Of a stretch of DNA of 64,000 nt, positions 26,504-34,262 are shown one piece after another. Made by a program: the position numbers and the translations under genes. Below the pieces are notes generated by a model. The model had not been told where the DNA came from. It was given only the letters and a program-made list of their open reading frames with translations, and made no database searches. Origin of the DNA: Thalassospira sp. MCCC 1A01428. GTDB lineage: Bacteria; Pseudomonadota; Alphaproteobacteria; Rhodospirillales; Thalassospiraceae. Numbering within the stretch: position 1 is the stretch's first letter; each line of letters begins with the position of its first letter. The DNA is taken from the NCBI RefSeq assembly GCF_002115825.1, contig NZ_JFJZ01000018.1, positions 1-64,000 of the forward strand. The letters run 5' to 3'.

Positions 26504-26552
26504 GCAGGCGGAAATAGATCGACAGCGTCTAACTAGTAGGCTGCTGTATGCA

Positions 26553-26582
26553 GAAGCCGGGCCATTGTGACCCGGCTTTTTG
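26553..26582 (+). terminator. Rho-independent terminator after the DUF1127 gene
   Basis: AGCCGGG (26555-26561) pairs with CCCGGCT (26571-26577), followed by TTTTTG. It lies about 50 bases after the stop. Confidence 0.85.
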
Positions 26583-26976
26583 TATGTCTGGTCATCCTCT
26601 GCGCGCCAGCACCATATATAAATGACGATATGAACGCCGTCCGGTTCAGATTTTCATCCATCCATATATTTTAATCGGTATTGACCACAATCGACCTTAT
26701 CTTTCCTGCAAGCCCGCCCCGGAGGGGCTGTCAGATGGTACTTCCGATTCGCATCGCCAGTTAAACAGATGTATCGATGAAATAATCCTCAAACTGCGTA
26801 ACGATAATTGTTTGCACGATGTTTGTTAAGATTGATTTTTACTTCGACAAATTCTTTACCATGTTTTGCAAAAAATCGTTAAGTTATTGATAGTGGTAAT
26901 CAATGACGTCGTTTTCCCTTGAATTAATTGGTGCTACTTCCCAGAATAGGCGTTAGCCAAATGGAGGAGACCCAAT
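26583..26976. promoter_or_regulatory. Leader and promoter region of the bacterioferritin operon
   Basis: About 390 bp with no ORF. The second half is AT-rich and contains repeats that could bind an iron regulator: ATTGAT-N7-ATCAAT (26886-26904) and AACGATAATTGTT near 26801-26813. Neither is a clean Fur or Irr box. A short GCCCC-GGA-GGGGC hairpin lies at 26716-26728. The exact promoter cannot be fixed by eye. Confidence 0.35.
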
Positions 26977-27453
26977 ATGAAAGGTGATCGGCAGATCATT
27001 GGTTACCTTAATCGCATCCTCACGAACCAGTTGACCGCGATTAATCAATATTTTTTGCACGCCCGCATGCTCAAAAACTGGGGTGTCGCGGAAATGGGCG
27101 AATATGAATTCAAATTGTCCATCAAGGAAATGAAGCGCGCCGACGATTTGATCGAGCGCATTTTGTTTCTTGACGGGCTGCCGAACTTGCAGAATCTCAA
27201 CAAATTGCTGATTGGCGAGAATGTTGGCGAGATCGTTGAATGTGACGTGAAGTACGAGCTGTCTGCGTTGCCATTGCTGCGTGAAGCTATTTCTGCCTGC
27301 GAAAAGGCAGAAGACTTTGTTACCCGCGATTTGCTTGTTTCTTTTCTGGAAGATCAGGAAGAGCATGTCGACTGGCTCGAAACCGAGCAGTGGCAGCTTG
27401 ATAATGTCGGTGTTCAGAATTACATCCAGAGCCGTTCAGGCGACGGCGACTAA
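26977..27453 (+). CDS. bfr: Bacterioferritin, haem-binding subunit with a degenerate ferroxidase site
   Basis: 158 residues, four-helix ferritin fold. Against the E. coli Bfr ferroxidase ligands (Glu18, Glu51, His54, Glu94, Glu127, His130) this protein has Gln18, Glu51, Arg54, Glu94, Gln127 and His130, so three ligands are lost. Met52, the haem ligand at the subunit dimer interface, is kept. The next gene encodes a subunit with the opposite pattern. Together they fit the two-type bacterioferritins known from Magnetospirillum and Neisseria. Stores iron in the cytosol. ATG 26977 follows GGAGG. Iron control is likely but not shown. Confidence 0.93.
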   Translation: MKGDRQIIGYLNRILTNQLTAINQYFLHARMLKNWGVAEMGEYEFKLSIKEMKRADDLIERILFLDGLPNLQNLNKLLIGENVGEIVECDVKYELSALPLLREAISACEKAEDFVTRDLLVSFLEDQEEHVDWLETEQWQLDNVGVQNYIQSRSGDGD

Positions 27454-27473
27454 TCATTCAGGGAGCGTGCGCC

Positions 27474-27965
27474 ATGAAAGGCAGCCAGAAGGTTATTGAT
27501 ATTCTTAATCGGCAATTAACCGCCGAATTGTCCGCTGCGGACCAATATAACACCCATGCGGAAATGTATCTCGATTGGGGGCTTCATGCCCTGTATGAGC
27601 GGATGCATCATGAAAAAGACGAAGAACTTGATCACGCCAAGCGTTTGATCGAGCGTATTTTGTTTCTGGAAGGGGTGCCCGATACGGCATCGCGTACGCC
27701 GATTAGCGTTGGCCAGACGGTTCCGGAAATGATGAAAAACGATCTTGATCATGAATATATGGTGATCAAGTATCTTAAAGAATCCATCAAGGTTTGCGAA
27801 GCCGAGGGTGACTATCAGACCCGTAATGTTCTGACTCAGCTTCTTGACGATAGCGAGGAAGATCATGCGCACTGGATCGAACAGCAGATTCGCCTGATCG
27901 ATATGATGGGTCTTCAAAATTATATTCAGTTCCGCGCTGTAGGTGAACCTTCGCCGCATGGCTAA
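27474..27965 (+). CDS. bfr: Bacterioferritin, catalytic subunit lacking the haem methionine
   Basis: 163 residues, same fold as its neighbour 20 bases upstream. The ferroxidase ligands are intact: Glu18, Glu51, His54, Glu94, and an E-x-x-H pair at Glu128/His131, shifted by one residue by a single insertion. Position 52 is Leu, so the haem-bridging methionine is missing. It should oxidise Fe(II) within mixed 24-mers, while the partner supplies haem and perhaps electrons for iron release. AGGGAG precedes ATG 27474. Co-transcribed with the first subunit and closed by a terminator. Confidence 0.93.
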   Translation: MKGSQKVIDILNRQLTAELSAADQYNTHAEMYLDWGLHALYERMHHEKDEELDHAKRLIERILFLEGVPDTASRTPISVGQTVPEMMKNDLDHEYMVIKYLKESIKVCEAEGDYQTRNVLTQLLDDSEEDHAHWIEQQIRLIDMMGLQNYIQFRAVGEPSPHG

Positions 27966-28010
27966 GGCTTACACTCAAGTCTAAGGCGGACGTTTAAATA
28001 ACGTGTCGAG

Positions 28011-28047
28011 GAAAGGGCTGCCAGATTTGGCGGCCCTTTCTGTTTTT
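28011..28047 (+). terminator. Rho-independent terminator after the bacterioferritin pair
   Basis: A 12-pair stem with one G-U (28011-28022 with 28029-28040) is followed by TGTTTTT. Confidence 0.88.
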
Positions 28048-28178
28048 GGGTGCAAATTTTTGTAAACGTACAATATGAAGCCCGCCTTTGATTGGGGCTG
28101 TTTTGCGGACAGAAAGGGCATTTGTGATCGGAGGTGGTGGTTCGGGCCCGCCGCGGCGAATTTACTTTAACAGAATGC

Positions 28179-28209
28179 TTGACCTTCCTGTCGCTGGAAA
28201 CTTTATGTT
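28179..28209 (+). promoter_or_regulatory. CueR-type copper-responsive promoter of copA
   Basis: TTGACC (28179-28184) and TATGTT (28204-28209) are separated by 19 bases, the overlong spacer used by MerR-family activators. Between them lies the dyad ACCTTCC-N7-GGAAACT, close to the CueR/HmrR operator ACCTTCC-N7-GGAAGGT. The cueR gene is in the operon. ATG of copA follows 32 bases after the -10. Confidence 0.85.
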
Positions 28210-28241
28210 GTCATACATATTGAAAAAGCGAGGTGTTCGCG

Positions 28242-30683
28242 ATGACAGCAATGACAAAGCCACAGAGTGAAGGCAGCGATGTGACGTTACAGGTGGACGG
28301 CATGAGCTGTGCATCGTGTGCGGGGCGCGTGGAGAAGGCGATCAACAAGATCGATGGTATTGGCGAGGTGGATGTCAACCTGGCCATGAATACCGCCCAT
28401 GTTCGGTTTGACGAAAATGGCAAGGCTGGAATTCGCGATGTCGCGTCCGCCATTCGTAACGCGGGCTATAGTGTTTCAGAACAGAAGCTGGCCTATGATA
28501 TTGATGGCATGACTTGTGCCAGCTGTTCCGGACGGGTGGAAAAGGCGCTGGGTAAACTGCCCGGTGTGACCGAAGCAACGGTTAATTTGGCGATGGAACG
28601 GGCCGATATTTCAGTGATTTCTGGAATGGTAAGTGACAGTCAGGTGATTGCAGCAGTTGAGAAAGCGGGCTATCACGCAGTTTCCCGTAATCAAAAACTG
28701 TCTAATGACAATAAGGCCGAAAAAACCTCCGATCATGCTTTGTGGTGGTTGGCTGCGTCGATCATATTATCGGCGCCGTTAATCGGACAAATGATATGGA
28801 TGTATCTTGGGGTTGATTTTCGCCTGTCCGCCTGGGTTGAGCTTGCCTTGGCAACACCGGTGCAGTTTGTCATTGGCTGGCGGTTTTACCGCGGGGCGTG
28901 GTTGGCATTGCGCAACCGTGCAGCCAATATGGATGTGCTGGTCGCATTGGGCACGTCGGCAGCCTATTTTCTGAGCCTTTATAATATGGTGCAACCTGGC
29001 ATAAGTGGGGCAGGGCACCTGTATTTTGAGGCATCAGCCACGATCATTACCCTGATCCTGGGGGGTAAGATTATGGAAGAACGCGCCAAGCGTGGGGCAT
29101 CGGCCGCCATTCGTGAATTGATGGCGCTACGCCCACGCAAGGCGCGCAGGCTGGATGTTGAAACGGGTGCAGAAACCGAGGTTTCTGTTGATGATTTGAA
29201 CGTTGACGACATCGTACGCGTGCGTCCTGGTGAAAAACTGCCTATTGATGGTGAGGTGGTTGCCGGGGAAAGCGAAATTGATGAATCACTGATTACCGGC
29301 GAAACACGGCCTGTATTACGCAGCACAGGTGACGCGGTTGTTGGCGGCGCTGTTAACGGGACAGGGCGCATTGACATCCGGGTAAATGCGGTTGGCGAAG
29401 ATACGACATTGTCGCGGATTATCCGGCTGGTAGAGCAGGCCCAAACGGGCAAAGCCCCGGTGCAGCAAATGGTTGACAAGGTAGCTGCTGTTTTTGTGCC
29501 CGTCATTATTATGATTGCCTTGTTAACACTTGCCGGGTGGTTGATCGCGGGGTTTGGCCTTGAGGCAGCGATTGTTGCATCTGTGTCGGTGTTGGTAATT
29601 GCCTGTCCATGTGCCCTGGGCCTGGCAACGCCAACGGCTTTGGTTGCCGGAACAGGGGCGGCAGCAAAGGCTGGCATTCTGATCCGCAATTTTGAAGCGC
29701 TTGAACATGCCCATAATGTCGATGCCGTGATTTTTGATAAAACAGGTACGCTTACTGAAGGGGTGCCGACGGTTCATGATGTTGTTCCAGCCCATGATTT
29801 TGGCAACAAAACTGAACTGCTGCGTCTGGCGGCGTCGCTTCAGCGCGCAAGCGAACATCCATTGGCCCACGCCGTGGTGCAGGCCGCAAATGACGATGAT
29901 TTGAAACTGGCCAATGTCGATAATTTCAAAAGTACGACGGGTGCCGGTGTTAGCGGCACAGTCGACGGGCGACCTGTTCTGATTGGGACGGAAGCCTTGT
30001 TACGCGATAATAACGCAACATTGCCCGAGGCCGATATAACCAGGGCTATTGGCGATGCAGAACACAAGGGCAGAACAGTTGTACTGGTGGCTGTGGACGG
30101 CAAGTTTGCCGGGTATCTGACCCTGGAAGATAAAATTCGCGAAAGTGCCATTGCCGCCGTTAAACACCTCAAGCAGCGCGGTATTGTCAGCATTATGTTG
30201 TCGGGTGATGCCGAAGATGTTGCCGCCCATGTTGGGCAGGAAATTGGCATGGATAGCTGGCGTGGGCGCATTCGTCCGCAAGACAAGGCCCGTGAAGTTA
30301 AAAAACTGCGCAAGGAAGGCCGTCATGTTGCGATGGTGGGTGATGGTATTAATGACGCCCCCGCATTGGCCGCGGCAGATGTCGGCATTGCGATGGGGGG
30401 CGGCACTGACGTTGCCATGGAAACCGCCGGCATTACCCTGATGCGATCAGACCCGGCATTGGTGGCCGGGGCGATTGATATTTCCATCGCTACCCGACGC
30501 AAGATTACACAAAACCTGTTCTGGGCATTTGGTTACAACGTGATCGGGGTACCACTTGCAGCATTTGGTATTTTAAGCCCGGCGATTGCAGGGGCAGCGA
30601 TGGCGTTAAGTTCGGTGTCGGTTGTGACCAATTCATTGATGTTGCGACGCTGGCATGTGCGCAATGAGGGAGGGCAAAAATGA
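28242..30683 (+). CDS. copA: Copper-translocating P1B-type ATPase
   Basis: 813 residues. Two N-terminal HMA metal-binding domains carry GMSCASC (Cys23, Cys26) and GMTCASC (Cys92, Cys95). Eight membrane helices follow, with the CPC ion-binding motif at residues 455-457, the TGE actuator loop (ITGETRP), phosphorylation site Asp499 in DKTGTLTEG, and the hinge GDGINDAP. This is the Cu(I) exporter that pumps copper from the cytosol to the periplasm. I prefer ATG 28242, eight bases after GAGG; GTG 28233 and ATG 28251 are in-frame alternatives. Its promoter is CueR-type, and it overlaps cueR by four bases (ATGA). Confidence 0.95.
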   Translation: MTAMTKPQSEGSDVTLQVDGMSCASCAGRVEKAINKIDGIGEVDVNLAMNTAHVRFDENGKAGIRDVASAIRNAGYSVSEQKLAYDIDGMTCASCSGRVEKALGKLPGVTEATVNLAMERADISVISGMVSDSQVIAAVEKAGYHAVSRNQKLSNDNKAEKTSDHALWWLAASIILSAPLIGQMIWMYLGVDFRLSAWVELALATPVQFVIGWRFYRGAWLALRNRAANMDVLVALGTSAAYFLSLYNMVQPGISGAGHLYFEASATIITLILGGKIMEERAKRGASAAIRELMALRPRKARRLDVETGAETEVSVDDLNVDDIVRVRPGEKLPIDGEVVAGESEIDESLITGETRPVLRSTGDAVVGGAVNGTGRIDIRVNAVGEDTTLSRIIRLVEQAQTGKAPVQQMVDKVAAVFVPVIIMIALLTLAGWLIAGFGLEAAIVASVSVLVIACPCALGLATPTALVAGTGAAAKAGILIRNFEALEHAHNVDAVIFDKTGTLTEGVPTVHDVVPAHDFGNKTELLRLAASLQRASEHPLAHAVVQAANDDDLKLANVDNFKSTTGAGVSGTVDGRPVLIGTEALLRDNNATLPEADITRAIGDAEHKGRTVVLVAVDGKFAGYLTLEDKIRESAIAAVKHLKQRGIVSIMLSGDAEDVAAHVGQEIGMDSWRGRIRPQDKAREVKKLRKEGRHVAMVGDGINDAPALAAADVGIAMGGGTDVAMETAGITLMRSDPALVAGAIDISIATRRKITQNLFWAFGYNVIGVPLAAFGILSPAIAGAAMALSSVSVVTNSLMLRRWHVRNEGGQK

Positions 30684-31072
30684 ATATTTCCGATGCCGCA
30701 CAGGACAGTGGCCTGCCTGCCAAAACCATTCGCTATTACGAAGAAATCGGGTTGGTTCACCCGGGGCGCCTTGCCAATGGATATCGTGACTACAGTGATC
30801 AGGATTTGCATAAATTGCGGTTTTTGCAGCGATCGCGCGGTTTGGGTTTTTCGATAGAGGATTGCAGGACGCTGTTGTCCTTATACGAGGATCACAATCG
30901 CGCATCTGCTGATGTACGCCAGATTGCAAAAGCGCATCTCGACGATATTGACCGTAAAATTGCAGAACTAAAGAGCCTTCAGACGACATTGCGTCATCTG
31001 GTGCATCAATGTCATGGCGATGACCGGCCTGATTGCCCGATTATCGAGGATTTGGCCGGTCCGTCAGCATGA
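30680..31072 (+). CDS. cueR: MerR-family copper-responsive regulator CueR
   Basis: 130 residues: N-terminal MerR helix-turn-helix with TIRYYEEIGLV, a dimerisation helix, and the C-terminal Cu(I) loop C-H-G-D-D-R-P-D-C, whose two cysteines seven residues apart match CueR/HmrR. It activates the 19-bp-spacer promoter upstream of copA when copper is bound. Translation is coupled to copA through the ATGA overlap, giving autoregulation. Confidence 0.95.
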   Translation: MNISDAAQDSGLPAKTIRYYEEIGLVHPGRLANGYRDYSDQDLHKLRFLQRSRGLGFSIEDCRTLLSLYEDHNRASADVRQIAKAHLDDIDRKIAELKSLQTTLRHLVHQCHGDDRPDCPIIEDLAGPSA

Positions 31073-31145
31073 TATGGCAACGGGGCCATACCCGTTAATG
31101 CCCGGTGTAAACTGGAACTATCTAAAATAGAGAGAGAAACAACCT

Positions 31146-31628
31146 GTGAAGAACAAATGGGGTTACAGTGCAATCGCGCTGGGCGTAGTCGTGCTTGCTA
31201 TTGTCGGGTATCAGTATTTCAAACCCGGTCAATCACAGTCGCCAGCTGCAAATATTGATGCATCAGACCTGCATCTGGTGGCGGCAGGCAAAAAAATTTA
31301 CGATGCCAATTGCGCATCCTGCCATGGCGATAAGCTGGAAGGCGAGGCAAATTGGCAAAAACGCGGACCTGATGGTTTGTTACCGGCTCCGCCCCATGAT
31401 GCCAGCGGCCATACATGGCATCATCCTGATGATATGCTGTTTGATCTGACCAAATACGGTCCGGCTAAAATGGTTGGAAATGGCTATCAAAGCACGATGC
31501 CGGCATTTGAAGGTACATTGTCGGATGACGATATTGTTGATGTGCTGTCCTATATTAAAAGCCGTTGGCCCGATGAAATTCGCAAACGGAATGATCAAAT
31601 GAATGCAGCCGCGCAGGCTGAAAAATAA
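31146..31628 (+). CDS. Membrane-anchored c-type cytochrome in the copper operon
   Basis: 160 residues. One N-terminal hydrophobic helix (about residues 6-24) without a clear cleavage site acts as a membrane anchor, and a single class I cytochrome c domain follows, facing the periplasm. Haem attachment is CASCH (Cys56, Cys59, His60), and the likely axial Met118 lies in STMPAF. A GTG start at 31146 follows AGAGAGAAAC. It lies 73 bases after cueR on the same strand with no terminator between, so it may be copper-induced; such cytochromes occur beside copA/cueR genes in other alphaproteobacteria, with no proven role. Confidence 0.88.
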   Translation: MKNKWGYSAIALGVVVLAIVGYQYFKPGQSQSPAANIDASDLHLVAAGKKIYDANCASCHGDKLEGEANWQKRGPDGLLPAPPHDASGHTWHHPDDMLFDLTKYGPAKMVGNGYQSTMPAFEGTLSDDDIVDVLSYIKSRWPDEIRKRNDQMNAAAQAEK

Positions 31629-31678
31629 AATCTGATTGTGCCCTATGGAAAACCTGCTACCCGGCAGATTTCAGGGGC

Positions 31679-32806
31679 TTACCCGGCGTGCGGCATTGGC
31701 AGGCATATTTTAACGGCAGTGCCGCAGCCGGGCTTGCTTTCAATGATAAAGCGTCCACCATGCAGTTCTGTAAGCATTTTTGCCAGTGGCAACCCAAGTC
31801 CTGTTCCGGCGCTTTCCTTGATGCCTTTGGGGTGGAGCTGCGAAAAACGGGTCAGGGCGCGAGGTATATCCTGTGGGGCAATACCAACACCGGTATCGCT
31901 AATGGTAAAAATGGCTTCGTTCGCAGTTGTATGCAGTTCAAGGGAAATTTCACCGCCATCCGGGGTGTATTTTCCGGCATTGGTTAAAATATTGATCAGG
32001 ATCTGCTTTAATTTCAAACGGTCACAGTTAATGGTAATGGCTTGATCGGGCAGGTTTAATGTTAAAACATGTCGGCGACGGTTGAAATCGTCAGCTATCA
32101 ATTTGATGGCTTCACGTGCAATCGTCACGGCATTGTTTGACTCAGGTTTGATTGTCATCGCCCCGTCGTTCATTTTTGCCGTGTCAAGAACATCGTTGAC
32201 CAACGATAGCAAATGGGTTCCGGCTTCGTAAATATCCTGCCCGCATTCGCGGTAGGTTTGCGTTATATCGCCCAAAATAGCCTCGGCGATCAGCTCGGAA
32301 TTGCCGATAATCGCATTTAACGGGGTGCGCAATTCATGACCCATATTGGCCAGAAAATCGGTTTTGGTGGCGTTTACATCGTTCCGGTCCTGATTATGGG
32401 CTAGCAGGTTTTGTTCTGCGATGCGGTTGTTGCTGTTTTCCATCAATGTTAGCAAAACCGCTGGTACGCTTTGATTTTCCGCTATCCATTCAAGTGCTGA
32501 AATCGTTAGCCGACATGGAACGTTTTGGTGTGCTGCATTCACAACTGTGATGTCGCCACACCAAAACCGGCCGGATGCAAAGATATGTTCCAGGTCATCT
32601 ACGATGCCTTGCGACAGAAATGATGCCTTGTGATGAAGAAGGTCTTCGGCGCTGATGCCCAGAATTTGCCCAAGTGCATTGTTGGCTTGAAGGACTTTAC
32701 CATCGCGCAGGCAAATTGCGGCCCCATATGGCAGGGCCAGCAGCAGGGCATTATTTTCGATTGGGCCGGTTGTTTTGCCATAATTTTTCGATTGGTTGGC
32801 ACTCAT
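31679..32806 (-). CDS. Cytoplasmic PAS-domain histidine kinase
   Basis: 375 residues with no membrane segment. An N-terminal PAS-like domain covers about residues 20-125, a short linker follows, then HisKA with His157 in ANMGHELRTPLNAIIGN, and the ATPase domain with N-box NILTNAGKY and G-boxes SDTGVGIAP and GTGLGLPLA. There is no receiver domain and no response regulator gene nearby, so the partner is unknown. It lies 31 bases after the dadA start on the same strand (dadA is upstream), so dadA does not read into it first; the two could share a transcript only if it starts before dadA. Confidence 0.88.
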   Translation of the reverse strand: MSANQSKNYGKTTGPIENNALLLALPYGAAICLRDGKVLQANNALGQILGISAEDLLHHKASFLSQGIVDDLEHIFASGRFWCGDITVVNAAHQNVPCRLTISALEWIAENQSVPAVLLTLMENSNNRIAEQNLLAHNQDRNDVNATKTDFLANMGHELRTPLNAIIGNSELIAEAILGDITQTYRECGQDIYEAGTHLLSLVNDVLDTAKMNDGAMTIKPESNNAVTIAREAIKLIADDFNRRRHVLTLNLPDQAITINCDRLKLKQILINILTNAGKYTPDGGEISLELHTTANEAIFTISDTGVGIAPQDIPRALTRFSQLHPKGIKESAGTGLGLPLAKMLTELHGGRFIIESKPGCGTAVKICLPMPHAG

Positions 32807-32837
32807 CGTAAAACCCCAGCTTACGAAAAATTTCGGA

Positions 32838-34091
32838 TCAGAAACGATCCACGTTCAGGCCGCCCAACGAAATTTCCGGGGTTTTGCCTGATATCAGGTC
32901 TGCTATCGCCTTGCCTGAACCGCAACTCATGGTCCAGCCCAGCGTTCCATGCCCCGTATTAAGATAAAGGTTATCATATTTCGTTGGCCCAAGCACAGGG
33001 GCAGAATCGGGGGTAACGGGCCTTAGGCCACTCCAATAGGTAATATCCTCACGTTTTCCGCATTGTGGAAAAAGATCGAAGGCTTTGTTAGCAATTAATT
33101 GCTGACGCCGATGTGACATACGCAGGGAATACCCGTCCAGTTCAGCGGTGCCGGCGGCCCGCAAACGGTTGCCCAGGCGCGAATATACCATTTTAACGCT
33201 GTCATCAATCAGGCTGACGGAAGGTGCGTGGCTTTCGTGCCCGCTGGTATCAATTGTAATTGAATAACCCTTACAAGGGTAAATGGGTAATTTGATGCCC
33301 AGGGGGGTTGTCAGAAGCGGACTGAAACTGCCCAGACAAAGCAGATAACAATCCCCGCGGACTTCGCCGCTATCGGTGCGAATATGGTCAATCGCCGAAC
33401 CGCTTTTTTCAATCGAATGAATGGATGTATTATAATGAAACACAGCGCCCATGTTGCGACAGATTTTTGCCAGCTCTGTGGTAAATTTTTGCGCATCTCC
33501 GCTTTCATCGTCGGGTGAAAAACTGCCGCCGATGATCTGGTGTGCTGCAGCTTGAAGTGCGGGTTCAATTTCAAGGCATTCGCGTGCATTGACAACGTGT
33601 CGTTTTAACCCAAATTGTTTCATGATTTCAGATGATTGGGAAACTTTGTTCATTTCCTTTTCATCGCGGCAGATATGCAAAATGCCTTTTGACAGATTGT
33701 CATATTCTAGGCCAAGATTGCGGCGCAATTCCTTGATACAGTCGCGGCTATAGATTGCCAGGCGCAGTGATTTTTCAATGTTCTGGCGGGTACGGTCAGG
33801 GCCGCAATTGCGCAAAAAACGCAAACCCCAGGCAAATAGCTGTGGGTCAAACCGTAATCTGAATAATAATGGCGCATCTTCGCGGCCCAGCCATTTCAAA
33901 CTTTGCCACGGCGTTTCAGGGGTAGCCCACGGGGTTGCATGACATGCCGAAATTTGCCCGCCATTGGCAAAACTGGTTTCCTGTGCAGCCATAGGCTGGC
34001 GATCTATGATGCTAACCTGATGGCCATTTTGCAAAAGATAATAGGCGGCGGTCGTCCCGATGACGCCCGCCCCCAATACAACAACATGCAT
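32838..34091 (-). CDS. dadA: D-amino acid dehydrogenase, DadA family
   Basis: 417 residues. N-terminal FAD motif GAGVIGTTAAYYL (residues 7-19), then ETSFANGGQISA near 40-51 and a C-terminal YLNTGHGTLGWTMSCGSG segment; all are typical of DadA. It oxidises D-amino acids, classically D-alanine, to 2-oxo acids and passes electrons to the respiratory chain at the membrane. No alr/dadX racemase or Lrp regulator is adjacent, so the usual catabolic operon is absent here. The kinase gene lies immediately downstream on the same strand. Related D-hydroxyproline dehydrogenases cannot be excluded. Confidence 0.9.
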   Translation of the reverse strand: MHVVVLGAGVIGTTAAYYLLQNGHQVSIIDRQPMAAQETSFANGGQISACHATPWATPETPWQSLKWLGREDAPLLFRLRFDPQLFAWGLRFLRNCGPDRTRQNIEKSLRLAIYSRDCIKELRRNLGLEYDNLSKGILHICRDEKEMNKVSQSSEIMKQFGLKRHVVNARECLEIEPALQAAAHQIIGGSFSPDDESGDAQKFTTELAKICRNMGAVFHYNTSIHSIEKSGSAIDHIRTDSGEVRGDCYLLCLGSFSPLLTTPLGIKLPIYPCKGYSITIDTSGHESHAPSVSLIDDSVKMVYSRLGNRLRAAGTAELDGYSLRMSHRRQQLIANKAFDLFPQCGKREDITYWSGLRPVTPDSAPVLGPTKYDNLYLNTGHGTLGWTMSCGSGKAIADLISGKTPEISLGGLNVDRF

Positions 34092-34262
34092 GCCGGAATT
34101 GCCTTGTTCGCGTGGATTTAATTGGCAGAATCATATGCGCGGGGGCAATATACGCATTGGGAAAACAAATAGCTACCAGTGGCAATGCGTAACTGTGTTG
34201 TCAGAAACGGCTGTGCTTTCGGGCTGTTGCCAGGTCAAAGAAATTTTAAAACCGGGGCCGTG

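Noticed and set aside
26801-26904. Fur or Irr box before the bacterioferritin genes
   Set aside because: The AT-rich repeats do not match either consensus well enough to name a regulator.
26977-27965. bfr pair as a frameshifted or decayed duplicate
   Set aside because: Both frames are intact, with separate ribosome sites and complementary ligand sets, which fits a functional heteropolymer better.
28088-28270. 60-codon open frame upstream of copA
   Set aside because: It spans the CueR promoter and the copA start; no support.
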